From positions 682,001-746,000 of the forward strand of contig JAECYW010000015.1 of assembly GCA_023014335.1 (NCBI GenBank): DNA of 64,000 nucleotides, in the 5' to 3' direction. The stretch comes from Galerina marginata (taxonomy: Eukaryota; Basidiomycota; Agaricomycetes; Agaricales; Galerinaceae). The position numbers and the translations under genes were made by a program. How positions within the stretch are numbered: the first letter of the stretch is position 1; each line of letters begins with the position of its first letter. Positions 30,573-44,252 of this stretch are shown piece by piece. The notes below the pieces were generated by a model. The model made no database searches. It worked only from the letters and a program-made list of their open reading frames with translations, and was not told the origin of the DNA.

Positions 30573-31865
30573 GAAGTCTGACTGGACTCTGGCCAGAAAA
30601 GATTTAATATACAATTTCAGATTTAATGTCATGTTTAATGTTGCATTGTATTCGTTATTCAATTTTAGATTTAATATCATATTTAATGTTGCATTAAATT
30701 TAATATACAATTTTAGACTTAATATCATGTTTAATGTTGCATTAAACTTAATGTACAATTTTAGGTTTAATGTTGCATTAAATTTAATATACAACTTCAG
30801 GTTTAATGTCATGTTTAATGTTGCATTAAATTTAATATACAATTTTAGATGTAATATTATATTTAAGACTAAAGAGTTATTCTATTATCTTGGGTCTCAC
30901 ACCTCCGTTTGCAGCTTGTCCCTCAAGTCCGCCTTATGTATTGACAGTGCCGTTGAGATAGGCCCTCACAGACTGAACTCTGCAAGGAATGTCAAATTTG
31001 GAAAGCTGAGATCTATCTTCTCAATATCTGACAACGCAGTGAATTTCTGAAGACCTCACAGAGACAATGTTCCAATGGAGAGCACTTGCTGACTGGACTC
31101 TGATCAGAAAAAATTTAATATACAATTTCAGGTTTAATGTCATGTTTAATGTTGCATTGAATTCAATATACAATTTTAGATTTAATATCATGTTTAATGT
31201 TGCATCAAATTTAATGTACAATTTCAGGTTTAATGTTGCATTAAATTTAATATGCAACTTCAGGTTTAATGTCATGTTTAATGTTGCATTGAATTTAATA
31301 TACAATTTCAGACTTAATATCATGTTTAATGTAGCATTAAATTTAATATACAATTTCAGACTTAATATCATGTTTAATATAGCATTAAATTTAATATACA
31401 ATTTTAGATGTAGTATTATATTTAATTTAATGCTCCTTGAGACCAGAAGTTAAGCAAGGTTAATTAAACTAGAAGAGGATCCAAAGCTGATTTTATTAAT
31501 AAGTTAATTCACTGACAAAATAACTGACTGAAAGGGAAACAGTGGAGGTAAGGAAGACAAAAATAGAGAAAAAGAGGAAATCTGAAATTTGACCTCCAGA
31601 TCTGATAAGCTGAATCAGAGGAAGATAGTAATTTAATTCAAAATTAAACATGACATTAAATGTGAAATTGTATATTAAATTTAATGCAACATTAAACATG
31701 ATATTGAACATGTCATTAAACCTGAAATTGTATATCATATTTGAGACAACATTAAACATGATATTAAATCTGAAATGGTATATTGAATTTAATGCAACAT
31801 TAAAGATGACATTAAACTTGAAATTGTATCTTAAATCTTTTCAAGCCAGAGTCCAGTTAGACTTC
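30573..31865. repeat. 48-bp minisatellite arrays (unit A)
   Basis: Mirror image of 23611-24903 with the same three arrays in reversed order. Confidence 0.85.
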
Positions 31866-33012
31866 ATACTCAGAATGAGCATTTTTCTAGTTTGCACTTG
31901 CTGAATTTTTCTGCTGTCTTTCCAGAGCCTGTCTAATGCATGTCTGACTGGATTGTGAGTCTAGTGGACTGTGTGCAGAGACTGAGCAATGGAATTTTAC
32001 CATCAACAGTCAGACTACACCAGAACAGACCAAATAACCACCACTAAATACATCACAGCAACACAGCTGGGATATGTTTTAGAATGATTCTGCACTCTGC
32101 ACAATTATCCACAGCCAGCTGGGGAGATATTTTAAGGCCAAAATTGCCCAAAAATAGACAACCTTAGCTAGCAGTGGAAACATCAGGAAAAGGAGGTTTA
32201 GTCCCAGACACTACTGAGGTGGGAAACTTTTGCCTGTGGTCAAAAGGCAAGTCATGGCGCTCAGATTTTGCTAAGACATCTTGCTCTTATAATCCAGGGG
32301 TACACAGGACGGCAAAATGAGAAAGCAAAACTCAAATGACATGCCCAGATATTTTGACAAGAGTTGAAATTGTCTGGCCTCAGTAAGTTGTTTTGAGTGT
32401 CTCTAGAACTCCAAAGATGCCAAAGACACAAAGCCACCCAGTCCTTCCTGGGAATTAAGTGCCTCAATTTCAATTTTCCGGGTTGAGCGTGCAAAGATGT
32501 CCTCCTGCACAATTCCGCTGTTTTCCATGCCTTGCAGCAGAATATCCACATCCCTCAACCCTCAACTCATAGTGGCATTTCCGAGACCTTGACGATATCT
32601 TAGGTATTTAATCCACCACATTCTTGATTTTGTGTCTCATCTTGTCTTGTGTTGTTCCAGCCAACATGCCAACCCTTCGGATTGTCAACACTCATTCATG
32701 CTATTCTTCTTGCTACTCAGGACAAACTTGATCTTTATTTTGCTGATTTGGAGAAGGATAATGCAGGTGACAGCAACTCAGATACGGACACCTGTGAGGT
32801 GGACTTATCCTCAAGAGATCAACATAAGATGAAAAGGCAATCGAAATAAGGTGTGAGGACCTTTTCAGATAGTCAGAATCTAATTGCACTGAACAGGTTG
32901 CGGACACTTTAAGTTAGCTCCGAATCATAGCTCTCAAATGTCCTTCTGACTTCGAAACAAAGCCAGAGACCCAATTCCAGTGCAAACTGTCTTCCTCTTT
33001 GGTAGTTAGAGC
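31866..33012. other. Region with no recognised gene (unit A)
   Basis: Mirror of 22464-23610; the same two unrecognised short frames occur here on opposite strands. Confidence 0.3.
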
Positions 33013-33700
33013 TAGTGATTGGAAGTCCGGTCCGGTCTGGTCTTTGGGTCTGAAATCCGAAGACCGAGACTGAGACCGGTCTTTTGCGGTTCACGGACTG
33101 TAAAGGACCGCACAAGACTGACCAGGACCAGTTTAGAGCAGTCTTGGTCGGTTTTTGGCGGTCTTTTAACCGGTCTGAACCGGTCTTTCAAAGCATTGTA
33201 CTGTTTTCTAGAAATTTAGTCAATAATCAAAGAAACTTAGTATAAACATCACAATCTCACAATCTGTGATAGTAATTGCATGGAGTACCATGTGTATTGA
33301 CCTGAATACGGCCGTGAATTAGGTCTGGTGCATTTTTTCCATTTGAACAGGCCCAAGGGCATCAGGGTCCATCAGGAATTGACTGAGTTACAGCCAAATC
33401 CGTCAAAATTTACGAATTTAGCTATAACTTTCTCAGTTTTTACTCTAAAATTATGAACTTTTGATCGTTCGAAAGCTCTTAAGGGTATATATTTTTGTGT
33501 AAAATTTGGAGAGGAAGGACCGGTTGAGACCGGTTAAAACCGGTTTTTGGTCGGTCTTGAAAATTCTGACTTTGACGAAGACCGAAGACCGGACCGCGGT
33601 TGCGGTCTTCATCAGTCTTGTGAATTTCCGGTCTTTATCAGTCCGGTTCCGGTCCAGTCTCGGTCTTTTTGCAGTCTTTCAACTGGACTTCCAAACACTA
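33013..33700. mobile_element. hAT-type MITE (688 bp), unit A
   Basis: Mirror of 21776-22463, with its GCTCTAAC target duplication in reverse (GTTAGAGC) on both sides. Confidence 0.9.
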
Positions 33701-36409
33701 GTTAGAGCTGTTAACAGGGCCTCAAAATACTCAAAAGTTGGAAGTAAGAGTGAAAAAGAATTGTCATTTACTTGGGTCTACCCTGAGCTAATACAAGGAA
33801 CTGGTTACATAATCATATATACATGACTAACAACTCCTAGCGTGTATGAGAGAGTTAGTATTCAAAAAAGAAAGAAAATATGACTGGTATATTGAATATA
33901 TTCCTTACAGAGCCCCCTCACTCTCTCATTGGGTGCGAGCATAGCAGATTTGTTGATATTCGGGAACTGTCAGTTGGGAGATAGCAATACAATCCCAGTC
34001 TGTGGGTGTGACAAATTGATTGCAAAGTAGTCAGATTTCAGTTATGTTTTCCTCTGTAGGTATATACAGTGGCGATCAAAAGTATTGCACAGCCACCACG
34101 TGCACCATCAAAACTGATCTCGAGATTGCAAAACGCGTCATATCAAGATAAATAGGTACTCGAATTGTAGGTAGACAAGTACATAATGCGTCCATAGAAA
34201 GTAGAATAAGCAGCCATGTTCGTAACATCAAATAAACTCCATATAGTAAAAAAACCGATGTGCAATTCTTTTGCTTGCACACTGTCACCGGAAGAGATAA
34301 GCATGTCTGCAAAGAAGCGAAGTCAGAATCGCTTACTGAGGATCAGAACTCGATTAGTACTTGGTAGAGCCACCCCAAGCCTTCACTAGCGCAGCGATGC
34401 TGAAGGGACGGTCCTTGGTCCAGCCCTGAATTTTTTGATTTTACGAGTTCTTCTCTCTCAAACTTAGATAGAAATGAAGTATATTGAACGTCCCAGACAG
34501 TACATGCAGAGCATAGACTAAAGAAAACTATTGTACGTGACGGAACACTGTGATAAAAATAATAGTATTCATAACTATGGTACCACAAAATGTACAGTGA
34601 ATACATTAATGGACGGTGCTACGAACACGAGCCAACCCAAGCACCCACTACAGATAAGCGTGGGTCTTTAGTGCTCAATGTGAACCAAAACAATGCAGTG
34701 ATTGCCTTATTATCGCATGCCGTCTTGGCACAATCCGAATAAGACGGGAAGCGGGCCCGAGAAGTCAGAACATGAGTTGCGGATATTCCCATGCTTACTG
34801 AAGAGATTTGCAGAACCCTTGAAAGAACCGAAGAACAGAGATAAGTCCAATTTGAGCTAGTACGGTACCTCCGACTTCACTGATGGGGCATATCTATATT
34901 TAGCAAGGAATGTAGCGCGTGAACAAGTTTAACATGCGGGAGACTTAGAACATAAGACAGGAATACCATGCTGAACATACCGTACACTGATATACAGTAT
35001 AAGGAATTAATGGAGAGTTCTACAAACGGGGACGGGAATTATTAAATCCATGGAGATATTTCCCCTTTCGGTTGTAGGCACCTGGAGATATTGAAGAAAC
35101 AAGTTAACCAGTGAGCATATGGACTGTTCCACATGGTACGGTTCTATCAAAGGACAGTATTATTGCATAAAGGAGTTACGGGACTCAGACCTAACGGGGA
35201 CACGTGCCAATATCTCCTCTTTTGCACAGTTAAACCCAGTTCACGACTTAGTAAGATACAAGTACTCACATGGGACTGGAGGTTTGTAAAAGGACGGTGC
35301 TCCAAAATAACACATGTAAAATTAGTATTGCGTAGTATAAAGTTAGTAGACATTTGTAGCACAATAACAAGCAATTTACCACCCACAAAATTATATTTGG
35401 ACAGTTTATACAAGCTGCCTAAGTGACTTCGATTTGTTGACTTGTCTTCAAAGAATTTTGAATAGTATTTGACTTGAAAGAATTTCACTTTTGTGATCAG
35501 AGTGAGAGTACTTTAGATAACGGTGCATAATTGCAAAGGATGGTCTTAAAATATATATGGAATTACAAACAAACAAACTTTAGATAATGGTTCTAAGACT
35601 TGAAACAAAGATCTTGTTCACCATCATATTGTTGACTAGAATAAGGCTCCGGTGGCCCTCCAATTTGGCAGCATGTTAAATCGTACTTCGGTAGTACAGT
35701 GTTGTCAAAGACCTGGACTGTGATAGGGACAATTTCAGTAATTGTAGACTATCCGGGACATTGAAGAGTTTATTTTAGTTGATAGGTTTTGGTAACCTAA
35801 GAGCACTTGCGTTTCGGTAATGCACCAATTATTGAGTATACGTCGTTAGCCGACATTTTCACTTCAACACAGAGTACAGGACTCTACACCAAAAATATCA
35901 TTCTATTTCTCAATCCAATTTACAACCTTTCTCCGGGTCGTCGCACTTATATTTGTGTACGTGTCCCTTCAGTTCATGAGATTGACGGGAATCATCGGCT
36001 TTGATCAGGGCATTGTAAAATTACTGTCCCTCCCAGAGACGACTAGTCAAATATTTGATTGGGTGATTACTGCTAGACAAATAAGAGTGTTAGATTTGAA
36101 TATTGACTGAGACCATTGGAGACATATAGTAGGGATTTTCATTTCATTATTGAAGTGTTTATCTATTGTGGTCTAGCTAGTATTCAGAACTACCCCGCAG
36201 CAACCATCTTATCTGGAGCCCACCGCAAGGGAGGGTTAAATTCCAGATCAAACCTTTGATCTTTCTGTCTATATCGGAAAGCTGAAAAATCACAACCGTA
36301 ATTTGACGGTTACAGAAAGCTACTATTTTAAAAGACACGGGTAACCGTCCTTTTATTAAACATAGCAGACAGAGGAAGAGGTAAAAGGAAGCGGACGGAG
36401 CCAGCACCA
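33701..36409. other. Gypsy upstream region (unit A)
   Basis: Mirror of 19067-21775. It contains the Tc1/mariner-like end (34067-34095) and the possible primer-binding site (36214-36229). No gene is recognised. Confidence 0.4.
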
Positions 36410-37306
36410 GTGGAGTTTAATCAACTGTCAACATCTAGGGAGACGAATAATTCCAGTGGAGCAACCCTTCCTTACCAAGATAAACTTCTGAGCATTAGTA
36501 GATTGAAGCCTAAGGCCAAATTTATTAGCAACAATAACCCCACAGAAGCACATTACAGGGCACGCATATCGGCCAGTGTTGAAAGTCAGAGACAACAGAT
36601 TAGCGAAGGACCTGAGGAATCACCAAGGGCATCATTTAGTACCGTACCAGTCTTAGCAACAACCGTGGCTACTACCAATCCAGTTACCCCAGATGTACCG
36701 AACAATACCAATATTTCTACCAATTTACCTGTACAACCTCAGACAATCATGCCTATGCCAATTCCCGGATTGAGGGACGCAACGAAGTTTGATGATGAGC
36801 AACCGTCCAAATTATCACGATTCATAAATAGAGTGGAGGACTTGTTTGCTACTCACAATATCACTAGTGAGAAGACAAAAGTTGAAACTCTTGGAAAGTA
36901 TGCGTCGGCTGTAACAGAGTCAGAATGGAGAGCGTTCCCGTCCTATGAGCTTGGGAAATGGGCAGACTATAAAAAGGAAATTGTTAGGAGTTATCCAGAA
37001 GCAGCAGCTTTGGAGACGGGATCGTTAGAAAGATTGGAAAAGATCTTAAAGGCTAAAGGGAGCAGAAACAGGATAAGAGAGAATAATCTAGATGAGCTAC
37101 TCAGTCTCAAGCGATCATTCTGTGCAGAAGTGGCAAAGTTGCAAGCAGAATCTAAGCTACTCTCGAATAGGGAGTTAGTAATTAAGTTATATTTGTGCTT
37201 ACACCCAGACTTCGTCAACAGAATAGAAAATAGACTGGATCTCATTCATGATAAAGTAGTGGCAGCCCCAGCAGCAGCGACGGTTAACTACAGAAACGAG
37301 GATTGA
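36410..37306 (+). CDS. Ty3/gypsy Gag capsid segment (unit A)
   Basis: Same 298-codon protein as copy L, read on the plus strand. It ends at TGA (37304-37306), after which the frame stays Gag-like. Confidence 0.8.
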   Translation: MEFNQLSTSRETNNSSGATLPYQDKLLSISRLKPKAKFISNNNPTEAHYRARISASVESQRQQISEGPEESPRASFSTVPVLATTVATTNPVTPDVPNNTNISTNLPVQPQTIMPMPIPGLRDATKFDDEQPSKLSRFINRVEDLFATHNITSEKTKVETLGKYASAVTESEWRAFPSYELGKWADYKKEIVRSYPEAAALETGSLERLEKILKAKGSRNRIRENNLDELLSLKRSFCAEVAKLQAESKLLSNRELVIKLYLCLHPDFVNRIENRLDLIHDKVVAAPAAATVNYRNED

Positions 37307-37321
37307 TTCACCTTAAATGAA

Positions 37322-37732
37322 GTGATCAAGACCGCGATAGTAATAGCTGAACGTTTGCATGGGTCAACCAGCAGATATAATGTGGAAGAAGGGTCTACTT
37401 TCTCCAGAACCTTAGTACGGGACAAAGGACACAATAGCCAGAATCCAAAATTAGAAGAAGACATGGCATTGTTACAAGATACCGTATGGCTTCAGAGTCA
37501 ACAGAGTCAGACCATTTCTAAAACATTAGAACAGCTATTGACCGCTGTTAATACTCTAAAGAACGCACCAGCACCTTTGCCGATGGCGAGTGCACCGTAC
37601 AATCCGACGGGCTATAACAGGAATGTTTATGTAGGACGGGATGCGGCCGGGAACATCTGTTTCTATTGCAGAGAGACAGGTCACCAAATCCTTGACTGTC
37701 CACATGCAAATAAGCATCTCGGGCAAGGCTAG
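37322..37732 (+). pseudogene. Ty3/gypsy Gag zinc-knuckle segment (unit A)
   Basis: It carries the CCHC knuckle CFYCRETGHQILDC. It is in frame with the capsid segment and cut off by TGA before it and TAG after it, as in L and B. Confidence 0.8.
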
Positions 37733-37804
37733 ATAATGCGTAATGAGCAGAATCAGATAAGGCTACCAACAGGAGATTTCGTACCGTGAGATGGTAATAA
37801 GACT

Positions 37805-38074
37805 ATGAGAGAAGTCATCGAAGCGAAGAATAAGAGGCAACCTCTAGCCAAAATTGGCCAGTCACAAGCCGGATTTTTCCAAGATGCCGATTACGAGCAC
37901 AACGTCTACTTCACCCAGACTTATGATCAGCTTATAAACGATACAGAGGTAGCTAGACAGTTAGCGACCATGGCACAAAATTACGGATGGGAGACTCTGG
38001 ATAGAGTATTGAGTCAGAATGATTTCTCCAGGTCAGAAGGGGGATACACTGCCGACCAGTCAAATTTTCAATGA
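37805..38074 (+). pseudogene. Ty3/gypsy Gag C-terminal segment (unit A)
   Basis: Uninterrupted version of the segment that carries the hAT-like insertion in unit B. The site GCGACCAT at 37964-37971 is the empty target. Confidence 0.75.
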
Positions 38075-38825
38075 GTTTGAGGAAAGGGGCAGCAACTTCC
38101 TCTACTAAACCGGTGGATAAGTTGACTAAAGCGAAGCCCCTGGAGAACCGTAAAAAAAAAAAAAGTGTCAGGTTTATCAAGAAAACAGAAATACCCCAAG
38201 AATCAGCTGATGAAGGAGATCACGAAGAGACTGAAGAAGAGCAGGAAGAAGAAGTTGAAGAAGAACCGGTACCAAGAGGGCCGCCAGTTTCATTGCAGAA
38301 GAGTAAAGAAAAAGAGCGTACGGTTAAGGCTAAGACCTTACCAAAAGCAGTAGTAAAGCCGAGGGAGTTGCCTTATGTAGATGTCCCACCGTTGAAAACT
38401 GTGACCTGTACTAGTGAGCCGCGACCGGCCACAAATGAGGCACCTAAGGACGGTCCAGCATATAAAACTAAGGCACCCGTTGAGGAAAACGCAGAGTCTA
38501 GTAAAGTCCTAGATGAAATCATGGACCTTTCGGTAGCCATACCATTAAAGAACTTGTTGGGCAATGCACCCGGCATCCAGGAAGCATTTAAGAAGAATGT
38601 CACTAAAGCCAGAAAACAAGTCTTCATGGAGGAAATATTAGAGGCCAATGCTAGGACAAGAGAAATAGAGACAGGTTTAATGGTCGATCAGCTACCCTTA
38701 TCTAACTTCATGCTAGCCGGGATTCTCAACGATCAGAACCTTCAGCCCGATTTACAAGTTGCATCGGACCCGTACTTTCAGTTTGCCCAAATGCATGACA
38801 GTGCAGTTCCAAAGGAGGTGTATGT
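38071..38825 (+). CDS. Gag-protease linker, DUF4100-like (unit A)
   Basis: Same as copy L. It starts at an ATGA overlap with the preceding stop. The gypsy sequence ends at the ATGT target duplication (38822-38825), after which the frame runs 31 nt into E1. Confidence 0.75.
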
Positions 38826-41007
38826 CGCCACCTGTGGTGACTACATTTATATATGACCTACTGGCAGTTGCCTGATCCACTGATATGGAATATCCGGGAG
38901 TTTGCCTGGCTACCATTTTAGGTAGCCCCTCAGAAAAAAGCCTGTAGGGTGCCGGAAATGCCGGGGGTAGGTTGGGGATGTCTCTCGGAAGGCGGATAGG
39001 GTGTTTTAGATGCCGAGAATTCCAGGGAATGGGGCAGGATATGGGTAGAAAAGCGCGGGGGGCAGGGATGTACAAACAAGAAACAAACAATGCACCATTT
39101 TGATCCTTGGGCGGTATTTTTGCTCCTGCACGGGATATGGGTCAATTCGCAGCGCCAAAATTTGTGCAGTAGGTTGGAATATATTATCTATACCCTATTC
39201 ACCCTTTAGCGCGTGTCAAAAGAGTTGGGAATGGGTGGATTAGAGAATGAGCATCTGGATGATGCTCTATTTTTAGTTCACGAATATTCCGAAAGTGGGA
39301 ATTAGCTCCGGAATAGTTTGATGGGCTTGTTTTTGCTCCCCCGTTTCCCTCCTTTTGCTTTCCCCTTAAAATAAAATACATAGTTCTATTCTCCTCAAAA
39401 ATGCGAATCCATTGATACCCAATTCATTCCTTAAAGCCAGCTGGAAGCCGAGAAATGACTTCTCTAACATTCGGCTGATTTCACCGTCGAAATCCTTGCA
39501 TCCTCGTTTGGTTTGCCGTTGATGCCTTCAACCTTAATCAAATAGTGGAAAGATAATCTTTATATTTATTCTACAAGACATCAGTACTCTACGGTGGACC
39601 CAATGAACAAGAGATGAACAAAGAAGAAATGAGCATGAGGACCATTGTGCGATGACAAGGTCTCGCACTGTCCTCATAACTTTGTGGCACTCCTTTGCGG
39701 TACTCAATCATCCAGCGCGATCGTGCAGCCTATCTACTGCCTAGCAGCCTCCAACCGACTCGTCCTATCTGGTGAGATGATACGAAGGTGATGTTGTGTG
39801 TGTCGCAGCCAGCTCGTTGTCGTTGCCGGTAACAAGGGACACGTGTTTGTGCTGGGTGTTGGTGGTGAGCTGGTGGCAGCGCGATTCGGTTGAGTTAACG
39901 CGAGAGCAACGTGGAGTTTGGAGGGTGTACTCAACGTCAAAGGAGGGCACGCCAGGTGCAGTACTGACAGCGTGTTTGTGCTGGCAACAGATGTTGCTGG
40001 TTAGCTGGTGGTGGGCAATCCGGTTGAGTTGACGTGTGAGGCAACGGAGGCGACGCGGGCGAATACGAGCGACGTGCAGATTGGAATGTGCACTTGACGT
40101 CAACGGAGGGCATCCCAAATGCGGTGTAAAAGGGGCCAGTGAAGACCACAGCACTAACTTTGGCCAATGGCCTCCCTCCCACATCTCGTCGCCCCCGTGT
40201 GACATGAACGGTGAATGGGGAGCTGTGATGCACCAGATAGGAAGCGTGGGCAGGATGCAAGAACCAAACACTTTCATGAAGATTGAGTTTGCGTTCGTTA
40301 CCTCGACTCGGCTCGCAGAGGTGAGGGGTGTCGCCAAACGCGAATGTCGTCACGCAAACGGCGTTCGTGTTGGTTTCCTTGAGGCGGTTTGCAAGGCTGC
40401 GGTGCGTCGTTTGCAGGCCAAGCAGTCGAAGCGGGGGCGTATGTGTGCACTGGGAGATGGCGTATGCAGTGCTGGGGGAGCGTTAACCTAGGCTACGATG
40501 AGGAGAGCACAACACGGCCGTCGTACTCTGCTCCCTGTGCAAATTCACCATGTACTGGGCGGGTCCCCTACTTCCAGGGCCTCCCCTGATGCACTTTAGC
40601 CCTCTCACTCCTCTGGGATCCTTCCTGAGCTGGCCTACATTCCTCAGCAAGGGGAGGGGCGCAAGGCGTCAGAACACGGCGTCGGTAGGCGGGTTCATAA
40701 TTGGTGGAGGAACCTACTCAGATAAATAAGTTATTAGTAATTAGTCAGATAACAATACTATGCAAAAGGAAACGTACCTGATAAAAATTCGGGGCATGAG
40801 GGGGCAAGGGAGAGGTGAGAGAGGTGGTGGTGTTGATTGATAACAGAGGTCGCACGGTTGGAGTTGGTTGATGTCGTTGTTGAACATGGCGGACCGGGCA
40901 ATCCGGAGACTGCGCGCATCGAGGCTGACGACGTTGGAAAAGGTTGATAGATAAAATTAATTGAGGAGGTTATTTGAATGAGCATTCTAAACAGTACTAC
41001 TGACTAC

Positions 41008-41685
41008 TAGTGATTGGAAGTCCGGTCCAGTCCGGTCTTTGGGTCTGAAATCCAAAGACCGAGACCGAGACCGGTCTTTTGTGGTTCATTAACTGCAAAG
41101 GACCGCCCAGGACTGACCAGGACCGGTTTAGAGCAGTCTTGGACGGTCTTGGGTGGTCTTTCAACCGGTCTGAACCGGTCTTTTTAGTTCCTGGTAATAT
41201 ATTCTCAAACTGGTAGATAGACATGTACAATCATATATATTCATTGATATGTGAGGTTAATTTACATAGAAAGACCTGTAAATCGAACTGAATACAGTAA
41301 TAAATGAATTTACCTTGGTACTGACATGAAAATAAGTGTAAGTGCATCAAATTTTGTCAAGGATTAGCTGAGTTATACCTAAATTCGATAAAATTAACGA
41401 AACTGGCTGTAACTTTCTGAGTTCTTGCCTTAAAAATATGAAATTAACATTGTTCGAAAGGTATTTAATAGGCGTATTTTTGTGTAAATTTATACGCGAA
41501 AGGACCGGTTGAGACCGGTTTAAACCGGTTTTTCGTAGGTCTTTATAATTTTGAGATTGACAAAGACCAAAGACCGGACTGCGGTTACGGTCTTGATCAG
41601 TCTTGCAAGTTTCCGGTCTTTATCAGTCCAGTCCTGGTCCGGTCTCGGTCTTTTCGCAGTCTTGTAACTGGACTTCCAAACACTA
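41008..41685. mobile_element. hAT-type MITE (678 bp) in E1, unit A
   Basis: Mirror of 13791-14468 with the target duplication CTGACTAC on both sides. Confidence 0.9.
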
Positions 41686-42215
41686 CTGACTACGTATCAG
41701 TAAATAAAAATATATAAGCCTCATAATAAGGGTAATTGTATTTGAGAGGTGATTTCGGTACAGGTACCTTATATCTTACAGGCCATACCACGCGGATTGA
41801 GTCAAGTATTGCAATAAAAAATACATTTTGAAGAGCATCTAATGTACATGCTTTGAAGTAGATACTTTGGACGAAATTCGAAGAACATTTTTTTATTACC
41901 ATCGATATTCACCGTACAGCTACTTGATTGATCCACACCTTGAGAACATCTCAAGGTATCAGCCTATATATTCCCCCAAACTCATGTATTAAATTTATAA
42001 ACACATCTATAACAATTAAACTAGTTTACTAATACCCCCCTTACCCTTGCAGTTGGTCTATTCCATGAAGGAGTAGCTCAGCAATGAGTGTATTCAGTGC
42101 CAACGGCATGTTTTTTGAATGTAATAAATTGTATTTACCTTAATAAGACCTATAAGCTGGGAATAGTAGATCATAAATACCTGGTAACACATCCCGTCGA
42201 TAATAAAGCACTTAA

Positions 42216-43532
42216 ATCTGCTGGGGATGTCCTCGGAGGGGTTGCAAACCTCGAGAGCGGATCGGAGACTGGTTGGTCCGGGTTTCCGAGCCAATCGGGT
42301 CGGTCGCGGAAACATCTGGGTAACACATCAACAATGTTCAAACATCGTTGATCTCGTCCTCAACCACCACGACCGCCTCTTCCTCCCTCTCCCTCGTCCG
42401 TCCCAACCCCAAATGATGCTTTAAACCAGGTAAGTTAGTATTTATCCATATCAAGACCGTATTTCTAACAAATCAAACTGTATTTAGGGACTGTCTACAC
42501 CTTGACGACATCGGTTTAACGTCGCGGGCCCCTCCCTTCCTCCAGGATGTGGGCCAACTCAGGAGGGATCCCAGCGGGAATTGAAGGGCTAGGATGTGCA
42601 AGGGGAGGCCCTGGAAGGGGGAGACCCGGCTAGTGCGTGCCAAATCGAGTCATACAACTCGATTTGTGTCCTTTGTCAACCCGTCCACTCATCTCCCCAC
42701 CCCTTCCAACTGCGCAGAGCAGACGCGGACGATACTCGGCATAGCACGTCGTCTCGCTATCGAGTACGTTCCAGCCCGACCCCCGCCGGCTCCTCTGCCT
42801 CAACAACATGATCACCGAGGCTCATCGTTTCAACAACGGCGACACAACATGAACTACGGAGCCAGACGGAAATGTCGTCTGTTTGCGACGATGTCCGTGT
42901 CATTGCCACCCCATTGACCGTTGCCCAGCACCATCGTCTATGTCAGTCCACCTCAACATCCTCCAGCGTCCGCATCAACAATCCAACCACCGGTCCCCGC
43001 TGTGCCAAGAATGCCGATGCGACACCTCCCATCTCCGTGCCTGCAGCTCCTGACGTCTCCCTGCTCGTGCTCCACGTCACTTGTGGGGCTCGATGCACGG
43101 GAGACGACGACTTCAATGGCACCAGTGGGCAGCCGAACCGGGGACTTCCTTCTCGCACCTCCACCTTCCAGTGCACGTTCACCTTCATTGGTGTCTGGTG
43201 TTAGGGAGCGAGAGAATGCAAACACTGTCATTACCGCAGTGTTCGTGTTCATTTCGGACTGTACCCAGCGCCGTCGACGTACCGCGCCACCATGCGCTCG
43301 CCCAGACCCACCTACCCTTTCCAAATGGTCGTCTGCTGTGACGCCGACTCATCTTCGGGTCCGGTGTAGGTGCCAACTGCCTTTGGATAGTGGGCTGCGT
43401 GAGCCCGCTCGGTGGTTGGGGTACCACAGGACGGTGTTCGTACACCACGCATCATCCCTCATCCCTCCTTTTCCTCTATCTGCTCTTTTGTTTATTAGGC
43501 CCTCAGTAGACTACCAATGTCTTGTAGCATAG
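42216..43532 (+). other. E1 cargo, half A (unit A)
   Basis: Plus-strand version of the cargo. An intron-like segment lies at 42430-42487 with GTAAGT, TTTCTAACAA and TTTAG. The open frame 42921-43532 (203 codons, Pro/Ser-rich) is the longest in this block but has no recognisable domain. Confidence 0.4.
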
Positions 43533-44252
43533 TAAAAATACATTTTGCTACTTAATTAAAGCCAGAGGCACGAACAGCAAAAGAAACCAGAATGTGAGGT
43601 GTAAATGTCACCTGGACATTTCAAAGAAGTCATTTCCTAGATTCCAGGCAGGTTCAAGGGATAAAATTGGTATCATTTTGTTCGCATTTTTGAGGAGAAT
43701 ACAGTCATGTCTTTTATTTAAAGAGGACAGCAAAAGCAGAGAAACGGGGGAGCAAAAACACGTGCATCAAATCATCCCGGGGTTAATTTCCGCTTTCGGA
43801 ATATTTGTGAACTAAAAATAGAGCGTCATCCAGATGCTCATTCTCTAATCCACCCATTCCCAACTCGTTTGACATGCGCTAAAGGGTGAATAGGGTATAG
43901 ATAATATATTCCAACCTACTGCACAAATTTTGGCGCTGCAAATTGACCCATATCCCGTGCAGGAGCAAAAATACCGCCCAAGGATCAAAATGGTGCATTG
44001 TTTGTTTCTTGTTTGTACATCCCCGCCCCCCGCGCTTTTCTACCCATATCCTGCCCCATTCCCTGGAATTTTCGGCATCTAAAACACCCTACCTGCCTTC
44101 CGAGAGACATCCCCAACCTACCCCCGGCATTTCCGGCACCCTACAGGCTTTTTTCTGAGGGGTTACCTAAAATGGTAGCCAGGCAAACTCCCGGAAATTC
44201 CATATCGGTGGATCAGGCAACTGCCACGAGTTGATATAGAAATGTAGCAACC